Source: QHWF01 sp036848175
GTDB taxonomy: Bacteria > Acidobacteriota > Vicinamibacteria > Vicinamibacterales > CAVVIG01
NCBI GenBank assembly: GCA_036848175.1
Contig: DAIUKO010000005.1
Coordinates: 1-64,000, forward strand
Reading direction: 5' to 3'
Length of the DNA: 64,000 nucleotides
Positions within the stretch are counted from its first letter, which is position 1. Every line of letters begins with the position of its first letter. The notes under the pieces were generated by a model. The model ran no database searches, was not told the origin of the DNA, and saw nothing but the letters and a program-made list of their open reading frames with translations. This document shows, piece after piece, positions 1 through 8,199 of this stretch. The position numbers and the translations under genes are program-made.

Positions 1-571
1 AGCCGCCGCGATAGCGCTTCCAGTTGCGGAAGTCCTGCGACATCGGCATGTAGACCAAGCGCGCACCGTCGGGAGAAAAGGCGCCGAACTCGCCGTAGGG
101 CACCGGCAGTTTTTCCGGGAGGCCACCGTCGAGGCCGACGAGATAGAACTGGCTGTAGCGCTGGCGTCCGCTCTCGCGGCCCGACGCAAACAGCACGCGC
201 TTGCCGTCGGGATGCCAGCCGACGATGCGATCGGGCATCGGATGATGCGTCAGTCGGACGGGCTCGCCGCCGGTCGTGGGCACGACATAGACGTCGGTGT
301 TGCCGTCGTAATCGGCGCTGTACGCGAGCTTCGTCCCGTCGGGTGAGAAGCGCGGAAACGATTCTTCGCCGGCTGGCGAGCTCAGTCGCGTGGCGACGCC
401 GCCGCTCTTGGCGACGAGCCAGATATCTCCGGCGTAAACGAATGCGATCTTGTCAGCTGACACCGCCGGCTGGCGGAACATCCGTGCGTCAACTTGGGCG
501 AATGCAGGCGCGGAGGTGCACACCGCCGCCAGGAGGAGGAGAAGCGTGCCTCGGAAGCTTGAGCGGTCCAT
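1..571 (-). CDS. Tricorn/S41-type periplasmic peptidase, N-terminal part (cut by window edge)
   Basis: The frame is open from an ATG at 571 to the window edge, giving 190 residues with no stop, so only the N-terminus is present. It begins with a clear signal peptide (LLLLLAAVCTSAPAFAQ) and continues with beta-propeller repeats of the TolB/tricorn type: FPRFSPDGTKLAYSAD, then a WHPDGKRVLFAS block, then FSPDGARLVYMPMS. This arrangement of secreted propeller blades is that of tricorn-like S41 proteases, which degrade peptides. The PDZ and catalytic domains would lie outside the window, so a plain TolB-like propeller protein cannot be excluded. It is divergent from the oxidoreductase at 660, with 88 bases between the starts. 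Confidence 0.75.
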   Translation of the reverse strand, partial: MDRSSFRGTLLLLLAAVCTSAPAFAQVDARMFRQPAVSADKIAFVYAGDIWLVAKSGGVATRLSSPAGEESFPRFSPDGTKLAYSADYDGNTDVYVVPTTGGEPVRLTHHPMPDRIVGWHPDGKRVLFASGRESGRQRYSQFYLVGLDGGLPEKLPVPYGEFGAFSPDGARLVYMPMSQDFRNWKRYRGG

Positions 572-659
572 GCACGAATTGTAGAAGTCCAGGTGCGATT
601 TTGCAGATGTCCGATTTTGACAATCCTGAGACTCGAATTCTGGTTCAATAGCACGGCTC

Positions 660-1922
660 ATGCTCGACAGACGCAGCGCGATCAAGATCGGCGGCATGGC
701 GGTGGCCGGCTTCGGGCTCGGCGGATGCCGCAGCACGTCGCGACTGGACACGGGGCCGAGGCCGCGATCGGCACGCAATCTCGCACCGGTCCACGCCACC
801 TGGGATCGCGTCATCCGCACGACGGTCGGTTTGCGTCCGCATCGGCCATCGGGTTTCGTGCTCCGCGCGGACAGGTTTGACGACAAGACTCTCATCCACG
901 ACTACGGTCACGCCGGCGCCGGTATGTCGCTCGGCTGGGGATGCGGTGTCGTGGTGGCCGAGCTCGCGCTGCAGACTTCGAGTCGGCGCGCCGCGGTGAT
1001 CGGCTGCGGTTCTCCGGGGCTGACCGCAGCACGCCAACTCCAGCGCCGCGGCTTCGACGTGACGATCTACGCGATGACCGTTCCGCCCGACACGACCTCG
1101 AACATGTCGCTCGCCGGTTTCACGCCGACGACGGCGCTCGTCGACAAGGACCATCGGACGCCGGCGTGGGATGCGCAGTTTCTGCGCGTCGCGGAGTTGT
1201 CGTATCGCGAACTGCAGCTGATGGTCAGACCGAACTACGGCGTCTACTGGATGGACGCCTATAACGCGACCGACAATCCCACGCCCGGTGGGGGCGGCGG
1301 TCGCGGCGGTGGCCGCGGAAACTACGCGACCGACGCCGACCTGCTGCCCGACTCGCTGCGGCCCAATCGCACGCGCGAACTGCTCGGTCCCGGCGAGCAC
1401 CCGTTCCCGACGAAGTACGCAACGCGCACGCTCGCGCTTTCAATCGAGCCGTCGATCTATCTCGACGCGCTCGTGCGCGATTTTCTGCAGTTCGGCGGCC
1501 GCATCGTCATCCGCAAGTTCGACACGCCGCGCGACCTGATGACGCTGACCGAGCCGATCGTCGTGAACTGCACCGGCCTCGGATCGTTCACGCTGTTCGG
1601 TGACAAGGAGTTGATGCCGGTCAAAGGACAGCTGACGGCGATGGTTCCGCAGCCCGAGGTCGACTATCGCGCGAGCGGTCCGGCACTGAGCGGCGTCAAC
1701 GCGACGATGAACTCGCGCAGCGACGGGATCATCGTCGGCAACCTGCAGGATCCGGGCAACTGGTCGCTCGAGCCTGACGAAGAGGTACGCCAGCGCAACG
1801 TGAACGCCGCAATCGAATTCTTTTCCGCCATGCGCGCGCCAGCACGAGGCGCGCAGCTGACGCGCTCCGAACCGCCGCGGATCGCTCCGCCGCTGGAGAC
1901 GTTCTTCGACGCGGAATCTTGA
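660..1922 (+). CDS. Tat-exported FAD-dependent D-amino-acid-oxidase-like protein, circularly permuted
   Basis: 420 aa. The N-terminus has a twin-arginine motif (DRRSAIK, residues 3-9), a hydrophobic stretch and a lipobox-like LGGC ending at Cys23, so it is probably a Tat-exported lipoprotein. The segment VGLRPHRPSGF (56-66) followed by HDYGHAGAGMSLGWG (80-94) is the signature normally found at the C-terminus of D-amino acid oxidases. Here it lies before the FAD-binding Rossmann motif GCGSPG (115-120). The rest follows the DAAO order, and the protein ends where the GLRP segment would normally start. The expected reaction is FAD-dependent oxidation of an amine or amino acid in the periplasm; the substrate is unknown. 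It stands alone, followed by a GC-rich hairpin. Confidence 0.8.
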   Translation: MLDRRSAIKIGGMAVAGFGLGGCRSTSRLDTGPRPRSARNLAPVHATWDRVIRTTVGLRPHRPSGFVLRADRFDDKTLIHDYGHAGAGMSLGWGCGVVVAELALQTSSRRAAVIGCGSPGLTAARQLQRRGFDVTIYAMTVPPDTTSNMSLAGFTPTTALVDKDHRTPAWDAQFLRVAELSYRELQLMVRPNYGVYWMDAYNATDNPTPGGGGGRGGGRGNYATDADLLPDSLRPNRTRELLGPGEHPFPTKYATRTLALSIEPSIYLDALVRDFLQFGGRIVIRKFDTPRDLMTLTEPIVVNCTGLGSFTLFGDKELMPVKGQLTAMVPQPEVDYRASGPALSGVNATMNSRSDGIIVGNLQDPGNWSLEPDEEVRQRNVNAAIEFFSAMRAPARGAQLTRSEPPRIAPPLETFFDAES

Positions 1923-1927
1923 CGGGG

Positions 1928-1944
1928 CGCGCCCTTCGGGCGCG
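1928..1944 (+). terminator. GC-rich hairpin after the oxidoreductase gene
   Basis: CGCGCCC and GGGCGCG form a 7-bp stem around a short TTC loop, starting six bases after the stop codon. No U-tract follows, so efficiency as an intrinsic terminator is uncertain. A second, weaker GC hairpin (GGCGCGGCCTTCGGCGGCG region) follows before the next gene at 1992. Confidence 0.4.
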
Positions 1945-1991
1945 TGGGGCTGGTGGGCGCGGCCTTCGGCGGCGTGGCGTAGAATTCGGCG

Positions 1992-3443
1992 ATGGTCTCG
2001 CTCGCGGCCATGCTGGTCCTCAACCTTGCGCTGGCGAGCATCGAGCGCGCGCAGCCAGGTGCGGTGTCGGCCGATGCGCGGCGCGAGTACATGCGCGGCA
2101 CGGCGCTCGAAGCGCAGCAGAATCTCGATGAAGCCGCGCGTGCGTACGAGCGTGCCATTCAACTCGATCCGCGGTTGGCGGTTGCGCACGATCGGCTTGG
2201 GTTCGTGTACGGGCTCAAAGGCAGAACCGCCGATGCAGTGGCCGAATTCGAGCGCGCGCGTGCGATCGATCCGGCGTTGTTCGACGCGCAGTACCATCTC
2301 GGCGCGACGCTGTGGTGGACGGGCCAGCACGAACAGGCGCTCGACCCGCTGAAGATCGCGGTTCGGCTGAAGCCGGAACACGCGGAGGCGCGCTACTATC
2401 TCGGACTCTCGCTGAAGAAGCGAGGCGACCTGCTGACCGCGATCGACGAGCTGGAAGCGGCGGTCCGGCTGAATCCGAACCTGGCCCCGGCGGTCCTCCA
2501 GCTCGGACTCGCGCTGACGGAAGCAGGCGACGCGGAAGGCGGAGTCGCACAACTCCGCCGCGCGGTCTCGCTCGATCCCTCGTCCCGCGAGGCGCGCAAC
2601 GCGCTGGGGCTCGCACTGCTCCAGCACGGCGACGGCGACGCGGCCGTCGACACGTTTCGCGCACTCGTCGCCTCGAATCCGGACTTTCACACGGCCCGAC
2701 TGAACCTGGGCACGACGCTGATGCAGCGCGGCGATCTCGACGGCGCATCTGCCGTACTGCGGGAATTGATCGCAAAAGATCCGGGCAATGCGGCCGCGCA
2801 CTACAACCTCGGCGTCGCGCTGAAGCAGAAAGACGACTTCGCCGGCGCGGAGGAGGCGCTGAAGCGCGCCGTCGATCTCGATCGCACGCTCGCCGACGCG
2901 CCCTACACGCTCGGCGTCGTGCTGTGGCAGACGGGGCGGGCAACCGAAGCGACCGGCGCATTCCGGCAGGCGATTGCGCGCCGCCCCGACTACGACGAGG
3001 CGCACTACATGCTCGGCACGGTACTGCGCCAGCTCGGCGATCGCGACGCCGCGCTGACCGAGATCCGCGAGGCGATTCGGCTGCGGCCGTCGTCGCCCGA
3101 GGCTCATCTCACGCTCGGCCAGATGCTGCAGCAGCAGGGCGACCGCAGCGCCGCTGATGCCGAGTTCGAAACCGCGCGGCGGCTGAACGAGAAGAAGGCG
3201 GCCGTCCAGGCATCGACATTTGCGGTCGGCGTCGGCCGCGCGCGCATGAAAGACGGCGACGTCCCCGGCGCGATCGAGCAGTTCGAGCGCGCGGTGACGC
3301 TCGCGCCCGACAACTTCGAGGCGCATTACGAGCTGGCGAAGGCGTTCACGCGTCTGCAGAAGAAAGACGCGGCGCAGAAGCATCTGGCCGAAGCGCGGCG
3401 CCTCGCTCCCAAGGTGTGGTTCCAGGATCCCGATCCGAAGTCG
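1992..3443 (+). CDS. Secreted TPR-repeat protein (3' end lost in assembly gap)
   Basis: 484 codons are visible before the N gap. After a hydrophobic N-terminus (MVSLAAMLVLNLALASIERA), which looks like a signal peptide, the protein is built of tandem tetratricopeptide repeats of about 34 residues from residue 30 to the end, for example AAAHYNLGVALKQKDDFAGA and EAHYMLGTVLRQLGDRDAAL. TPR arrays are protein-protein scaffolds. The visible part reaches an end-like region (LAPKVWFQDPDPKS), so the stop probably lies just inside the gap. It pairs with the CRTAC1 protein after the gap, in the same arrangement as the second pair at 5273-8142. No enzymatic domain is seen. Confidence 0.85.
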
Positions 3444-3543
3444 NNNNNNNNNNNNNNNNNNNNNNNNNNNNNNNNNNNNNNNNNNNNNNNNNNNNNNNNN
3501 NNNNNNNNNNNNNNNNNNNNNNNNNNNNNNNNNNNNNNNNNNN
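3444..3543. other. Assembly gap (100 N)
   Basis: Exactly 100 N, so the true length is unknown. The right flank (3544-3561) consists of two 9-bp units CACGGAGGA/CACGGAGGG, the repeat family seen again at 5286, 6377, 8143 and 14470. The assembly therefore probably broke in a longer array of this repeat. Confidence 0.95.
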
Positions 3544-3561
3544 CACGGAGGACACGGAGGG
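3544..3561 (+). repeat. Two 9-bp repeat units at the gap edge
   Basis: CACGGAGGA followed by CACGGAGGG, directly after the gap and in frame with the CRTAC1 gene that begins at 3565. They are probably the last units of a larger array hidden in the gap. Confidence 0.7.
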
Positions 3562-3564
3562 TAC

Positions 3565-5271
3565 TTGAGCAAGACGGGATGCTTTGTCGCCGGTGTGCTG
3601 TCGGCAGGAATGGTCACCATGGCCGATACGCCCGCCCCGCTTGGATTCTCCTTCACAGATATCGCGCGTGAAGCAGGACTCACGGCAGTGACGACGTACG
3701 GCGGCGAGAAGACGAACAAATACCTGCTCGAGACGACCGGCTGCGGCGTCGCGATGCTCGACTACGACAACGACGGCAACATCGATCTGTTCTTCGTCAA
3801 CGGCACGACGCTCGAAGGGTTCCCGCCGGGAAAGGAGCCGACCAGCCATCTGTATCGCAATCGCGGCAACGGTACCTTCGAGGATGTGACGGCGAAGGCC
3901 GGACTCGCGATCGCCGGCTGGGGTCAGGGCGCCTGCGCCGGCGACTACGACAACGACGGATACCCGGATCTGTACGTAACGTTCTGGGGACAGAACCGTC
4001 TGTTCCACAACCGCGGCAACGGCACCTTCGAGGACGTGACGTCGAGCGCGGGACTGATCGCTCCGGGAACCAAGCCGCGCTGGGGCGCCGGATGCGCCTT
4101 TCTCGACTTCGATCGCGACGGCCTGCTCGATCTCTTCGCCGCCAACTACATCGACTTCGATCTGAAAACCGCGCCCGTGCCCGATTCAGGACTCTGCCGC
4201 TACAAAGGCGTTCCTGTCGCCTGCGGACCTCCGGGACTGAATGGCGGCAAGAACGTTCTCTACCGCAACAAGGGACACGGCGTCTTCGAGGACGTCTCGG
4301 AACAATCGGGCATCACGAAAGCGGCGGGCACCTACGGCCTCGGCGTCAGCACGCTGGACTTCGACAACGACGGCTGGATCGATCTGTACGTCGCCAACGA
4401 TTCGAATCCGAGCACGCTGTATCGCAACAAGCGCGACGGCACGTTCGAGGACATCGCCGTGCCGGCCGGCTGCGCCTACAGTCAGGACGGCAAGCCGCAA
4501 GCGGGGATGGGACTCGCGCTCGGCGACTACGATCGCGACGGCACGATCGACATCTTCAAGACCAATTTCGCCGGCGACACGTCGACGTTGTACGCGAACT
4601 CCGGCGACGGCCTGTGCCAGGATCGGACGTTCGCGAGCGGCATCGGGCTCAACACGCGCTGGCTCGGTTGGGGCGTCGGCTTTCTCGACCTGGATCTCGA
4701 CGGCTGGCTCGACCTGTTTCTCGTCAACGGCCACGTCTATCCGGAGGTCGAGCAGATCAAGACCGAAGCCGGCTATCGACAGCGCAAGGTCGTCTATCGC
4801 AATCTTCGCAACGGCCGCTTCGAGGATGTGTCGGAGCGACTCGGTCCCCCGGTCACCACGCCGCACGCGGGACGGGGCGCGGCGTTCGGCGACATCGACA
4901 ACGACGGCGACGTCGACGTCGCGGTCAACAACGTCCACGAACCACCGAACCTGTACCGCCTCGACACGAGCCGCACGGCCTCATGGACGGAACTGAAGCT
5001 GGTCGGCACGACATCGAATCGCAGCGCGATCGGCGCCCGCGTGCGCATCGTCATCGGATCGACGACGCTCGTGCGCGAAGTGCGCGGGGGCGGCAGCTAT
5101 TACTCGCAGAACGATCTGCGGGTGCAGGCGGGCCTTGGTGATGCGGCGCGCATCGATCGCGTGGAGGTGCGGTGGCCGAACGGCAACGAGGAGGTGTGGC
5201 GCGACGTGCCGGTGAAGACGATCGTGACGCTGACCGAGGGGAAAGCAAATGCCGGGCTTCCGGGCCAATAG
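3565..5271 (+). CDS. CRTAC1-family secreted FG-GAP protein with ASPIC/UnbV domain, copy 1
   Basis: 568 aa from a TTG start; this start gives a signal-peptide-like N-terminus (GCFVAGVLSAGMVTMA). The body carries repeated calcium-binding FG-GAP/VCBS motifs of the form D-x-D-x-D-G-x-x-D (LDYDNDGNIDLFFVN near residue 68, then GDYDNDGYPDLYV, LDFDRDGLLDLF, LDFDNDGWIDLYV, GDIDNDGDVDVAV), predicting a beta-propeller. The last 100 residues (GARVRIVIG through RVEVRWPNG) are the ASPIC/UnbV domain. Proteins of this family are extracellular or periplasmic and bind calcium; their molecular role in bacteria is not established. The frame is open into the gap upstream, so a longer N-terminus is possible. The partner TPR gene is upstream, and the next TPR gene starts one base after the stop. 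Confidence 0.88.
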   Translation: MSKTGCFVAGVLSAGMVTMADTPAPLGFSFTDIAREAGLTAVTTYGGEKTNKYLLETTGCGVAMLDYDNDGNIDLFFVNGTTLEGFPPGKEPTSHLYRNRGNGTFEDVTAKAGLAIAGWGQGACAGDYDNDGYPDLYVTFWGQNRLFHNRGNGTFEDVTSSAGLIAPGTKPRWGAGCAFLDFDRDGLLDLFAANYIDFDLKTAPVPDSGLCRYKGVPVACGPPGLNGGKNVLYRNKGHGVFEDVSEQSGITKAAGTYGLGVSTLDFDNDGWIDLYVANDSNPSTLYRNKRDGTFEDIAVPAGCAYSQDGKPQAGMGLALGDYDRDGTIDIFKTNFAGDTSTLYANSGDGLCQDRTFASGIGLNTRWLGWGVGFLDLDLDGWLDLFLVNGHVYPEVEQIKTEAGYRQRKVVYRNLRNGRFEDVSERLGPPVTTPHAGRGAAFGDIDNDGDVDVAVNNVHEPPNLYRLDTSRTASWTELKLVGTTSNRSAIGARVRIVIGSTTLVREVRGGGSYYSQNDLRVQAGLGDAARIDRVEVRWPNGNEEVWRDVPVKTIVTLTEGKANAGLPGQ

Positions 5272-5272
5272 G

Positions 5273-6373
5273 ATGGCTGAATCAGCACAAAGGGCACAAA
5301 GAACACAAAGGGCACAAAGAAACATTGTTTTGTTTGTTTATCTTTGTGGCCTCTGTGTCCTCTGTGTCCTCTGTGTTTATTCAGCGCCGCTTGTAACCCT
5401 CTCTGCTGCGAACAGTATGGAGTCACAAGCGTCAGTCCCCGACGCGAAAGCGGTCGCGGAGATCCGGCAGCTCGCGCAATCGGGACAAGCGGCTGAAGCG
5501 CAGCGGCGTCTGAACGCGTTCGATGCCGCGAATCCGATCGTGATCTATCTCCGCGGCCTCGCCTTCTACCACGCCGACGATCACGCGAAGGCGATCGAAG
5601 TGCTGACTCCTGTCGTGTCGAAGCTCGAGCCGGGGACGCTCGAGCGCCGTGAGGCGGAACAGGTGCTGGGCCTGGCGCTCTACGGCGCGGGCCGCCTGAA
5701 CGACGCGTTGCCGTACCTGGAGGCGACGCGCGCGTGGGCGCCCGACAACGTCGAGCTCCACTACTTTCTCGGCCTCGCATACCTGCAGACCGGCAAGATC
5801 GACGCGGCGCGCGGGGCGCTCGCGGTGAGCTTCGGCGTGCCGCCCGGCGGGGCCGCGGCCGATCTCGTCACCGCGCAGATGCTCATTCGACTCAACCTCG
5901 ATGACGCGGCGGAAACGGAGCTGAAACGCGCGCTGCAGAAGGATCCGCGGCTGCCGCAGGCGCGCTTCCTGCTCGGTCAGATGGCGCTCTTCCGCGGGCG
6001 GCTGAAGGAGGCCGCCGAATTCACCCACGGCGAGCTCGACGTGAATCCCGGCAACGCGATGGCGTGGTATCAACTCGGCGACGTGCTGGTGCGCGAGAGC
6101 AAATGGCAGGACGCGATCGCGATGCTGCAACGGTCGCTCTGGATCAACCCGTTCTACAGCGGACCGTACATCCTGCTCGGCCAGGCCTACATGAAATCCG
6201 GACAGCCGGCGACCGCCGAAGGCATGCTCCGCCGCGCCATTCAGTACGATCCGAACAACCGCGCCGCGCATTACCTCCTCGCACAACTGCTCCAACAGCT
6301 GAAGCGGACCGAGGAAGCCAAGGCCGAGTTCGCGATCGCTGAGAAGCTCGTCGGCCAACCCGGGCGGCCGTGA
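5273..6373 (+). CDS. TPR-repeat protein with repeat-encoded signal peptide
   Basis: 366 aa from ATG 5273, one base after the upstream stop codon. TPR units run from about residue 60 to 360 (for example LHYFLGLAYLQTGKIDAARG, AWYQLGDVLVRESKWQDAI). The start is debatable: ATG 5417 gives a protein without export signal, whereas ATG 5273 reads through the 9-bp inverted repeat. The forward units then give a positive segment (QRAQRTQRAQR) and the inverted units a strongly hydrophobic one (LFVYLCGLCVLCVLCVY), followed by SAPLVTLSAANS. That has the shape of a signal peptide, as expected for a partner of secreted CRTAC1 proteins. The gene overlaps the next by four bases (GTGA), so translation is probably coupled. 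Confidence 0.75.
   Translation: MAESAQRAQRTQRAQRNIVLFVYLCGLCVLCVLCVYSAPLVTLSAANSMESQASVPDAKAVAEIRQLAQSGQAAEAQRRLNAFDAANPIVIYLRGLAFYHADDHAKAIEVLTPVVSKLEPGTLERREAEQVLGLALYGAGRLNDALPYLEATRAWAPDNVELHYFLGLAYLQTGKIDAARGALAVSFGVPPGGAAADLVTAQMLIRLNLDDAAETELKRALQKDPRLPQARFLLGQMALFRGRLKEAAEFTHGELDVNPGNAMAWYQLGDVLVRESKWQDAIAMLQRSLWINPFYSGPYILLGQAYMKSGQPATAEGMLRRAIQYDPNNRAAHYLLAQLLQQLKRTEEAKAEFAIAEKLVGQPGRP
5286..5376. repeat. Inverted repeat of 9-bp units (4 + 4), inside the TPR gene 5' end
   Basis: Four direct units (CACAAAGGG, CACAAAGAA, CACAAAGGG, CACAAAGAA; 5286-5321) face four inverted units (TCTTTGTGG then three CCTCTGTGT; 5341-5376) across a 19-base loop. The flanks CTGAAT and ATTCAG extend the pairing. 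The whole element could fold as one long hairpin in the mRNA between the CRTAC1 and TPR genes. Confidence 0.9.
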
Positions 6374-8142
6374 TAGCACAAAGGACACAAAGGACACAAA
6401 GGGCACAAAGGGCACAAAGGGCCCGAAGCGCCCGGAGATTTGCTCCGACCGTTAGTGCTGTCGTCGTTGCGGCATCGGTGTTGGCGACTCGTGCTCAAGA
6501 GTCCTGGCCGGTGCGATTCACCGATATCGCCGCGCGCGCCGGATTGACGCACCCATCGGTCTACGGCGGCGTCGATCGCAAACGCTTCATCATCGAGACC
6601 AATGGCGCCGGCGTCGCGCTCGTCGATTTCGATCGCGATGGATGGCTCGACGCGCTCGTGCTGAGCGGCACCCGCCTCGCCGAAAACGAGCGCCGCGACG
6701 CGACGTTCCCCGCAGGGCAGGCGCCGTCGAATCACCTGTATCGCAACCGCAAGGATGGCACCTTCGAGGATGTCACCGATCGCGCCGGACTGCGCCGCAC
6801 CGGTTGGGCATCGAGCGTGTGCGCGGGCGACTTCGACAACGACGGCTGGATCGATCTGTTCATCACGTACTACGGCGGCAACGTCCTGTATCGCAACGAT
6901 CGCGGCACGTTCAGGGACGTCACCGCCGCCGCCGGTCTGGCGACGAAGGGCGTGCGCTGGGGATCGGGATGCACGTTCGTCGACTACGACCGCGACGGAC
7001 GTCTCGACCTTTTCGTGTCCAACTACCTGCGATTCGATCTGGCGTCGGCGCCCGAACCGGGCAAAGGTCCGAACTGTCTGTGGAAAGGCGTGCCGGTGAA
7101 CTGCGGGCCCAAGGGGCTGCCGACCGACACCAACCTGCTCTACCACAATCGCGGCGACGGCACGTTCGAAGACGTGTCGGTGGCGTCCGGCATCGCGCGC
7201 GTCACCGGGCGATATTCGATGACCGCTGCCGCCGCCGATTTGAACAGCGACGGCTGGCCCGACATCTACGTCGCGTCCGATTCGACGGCGGCGATCCTCT
7301 ATCGCAACAATCGTGACGGCACCTTTACGGACATCGCGCTGGAGAGCGGCGCTGCCTACGACGAGCACGGAAATCCACAGGCGGGCATGGGTCTGGCCAT
7401 CGGCGATTTCAACAGCGACGCGCATCTCGATCTGCTGAAGACGCATTTCGCCGACGATATCCCCGCGCTCTATCGCGGGCTCGCCGACGGGTTGTTCGAA
7501 GATGTCGCGACCCAGGCGGGTCTCGGCGTGCAGAACCGCTACGTCGAATGGGGCGCCGGTTTCCCCGATCTCGACAACGACGGCCGGCCCGACATCTTCT
7601 ACGTCACCGGCAACGTCTACCCGGAGGTCGAGCGGCTGCTTCCGCAGTACGCGCATCGCAGTCCGCGCATGGTGTTTCGCAACGTCGACGGGACGCGGTT
7701 CGCGGACGTGTCAGCCGCCAGCGGCGACGGCGCGACAACCGCGCAGTCGAGCCGCGGCGCGGCCTTCGGCGACATCGACAACGACGGCGACGTCGACGTT
7801 CTCATCATGAACATGAACGCGCCGCCGTCACTGCTGCGCAACGACTACGCAGGACCGAACAACTGGATCGTCATCCAGCTCGAAGGCGTGAAAACGAATC
7901 CGCAGGGCATCGGCGCCACGGTTCTCGTCACCACCGGCGATCGTACGCAGGCACAGCCGGTGCTGAGTCAGTCGAGCTACTACTCGCACAACGACGTCCG
8001 CGCGCACTTCGGTCTCGGCAGCCGCACGACCGTGGATCGGATCGAAGTCCGCTGGCCGAGCGGGGTCGTGGATGTACTGAAGGATGTGAAGGGACGGCAG
8101 ATTCTGAAGGTGCGAGAGGGTTCCGGCGGATCCTCCCGATAG
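6370..8142 (+). CDS. CRTAC1-family secreted FG-GAP protein with ASPIC/UnbV domain, copy 2
   Basis: 590 aa from a GTG that overlaps the TGA of the preceding TPR gene. FG-GAP calcium motifs recur (VDFDRDGWLDALV, GDFDNDGWIDLFI, VDYDRDGRLDLFV, GDIDNDGDVDVLI), and the C-terminal hundred residues (QGIGATVLVTTGD through RIEVRWPSG) form an ASPIC/UnbV domain. It aligns end to end with the copy at 3565. No other in-frame start keeps the hydrophobic segment VSAVVVAASVLATRAQ, so the 9-bp array at 6377-6421 is probably translated as the positively charged n-region of the signal peptide (QRTQRTQRAQRAQRARSARR). Role as for copy 1: secreted, calcium-binding, function unknown. Confidence 0.88.
   Translation: MIAQRTQRTQRAQRAQRARSARRFAPTVSAVVVAASVLATRAQESWPVRFTDIAARAGLTHPSVYGGVDRKRFIIETNGAGVALVDFDRDGWLDALVLSGTRLAENERRDATFPAGQAPSNHLYRNRKDGTFEDVTDRAGLRRTGWASSVCAGDFDNDGWIDLFITYYGGNVLYRNDRGTFRDVTAAAGLATKGVRWGSGCTFVDYDRDGRLDLFVSNYLRFDLASAPEPGKGPNCLWKGVPVNCGPKGLPTDTNLLYHNRGDGTFEDVSVASGIARVTGRYSMTAAAADLNSDGWPDIYVASDSTAAILYRNNRDGTFTDIALESGAAYDEHGNPQAGMGLAIGDFNSDAHLDLLKTHFADDIPALYRGLADGLFEDVATQAGLGVQNRYVEWGAGFPDLDNDGRPDIFYVTGNVYPEVERLLPQYAHRSPRMVFRNVDGTRFADVSAASGDGATTAQSSRGAAFGDIDNDGDVDVLIMNMNAPPSLLRNDYAGPNNWIVIQLEGVKTNPQGIGATVLVTTGDRTQAQPVLSQSSYYSHNDVRAHFGLGSRTTVDRIEVRWPSGVVDVLKDVKGRQILKVREGSGGSSR
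6377..6421 (+). repeat. Five tandem 9-bp units inside the CRTAC1 copy 2 N-terminus
   Basis: Units are CACAAAGGA twice and CACAAAGGG three times. The period of nine keeps the reading frame open, and the array encodes alternating Gln-Arg-Thr/Ala. It is the same family as 5286-5376 and 3544-3561. Confidence 0.9.
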
Positions 8143-8187
8143 CTCTCCACCACTGAGGACACGGAGGACACGAAGGTTGGTGGAGAG
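8143..8187. terminator. CTCTCCACCA stem enclosing 9-bp repeat units
   Basis: CTCTCCACCA (8143-8152) pairs perfectly with TGGTGGAGAG (8178-8187). The loop carries the 9-bp family sequence GAGGACACGGAGGACACG. It lies directly after the stop of CRTAC1 copy 2 and between convergent genes (the next gene ends at 8200 on the other strand), so it is a plausible bidirectional terminator. A closely related element is at 14470. Confidence 0.6.
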
Positions 8188-8199
8188 TTTGAGGGCGGA

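Noticed and set aside
617..649. Promoter for the oxidoreductase gene from TTGACA at 617
   Set aside because: The only -10-like hexamer (TTCAAT) lies 21 bases downstream, too far for a normal sigma-70 promoter.
5417..5419. ATG 5417 as start of the TPR gene
   Set aside because: It would give a cytosolic protein without export signal beside secreted partners; it remains the alternative if the repeat is not translated.
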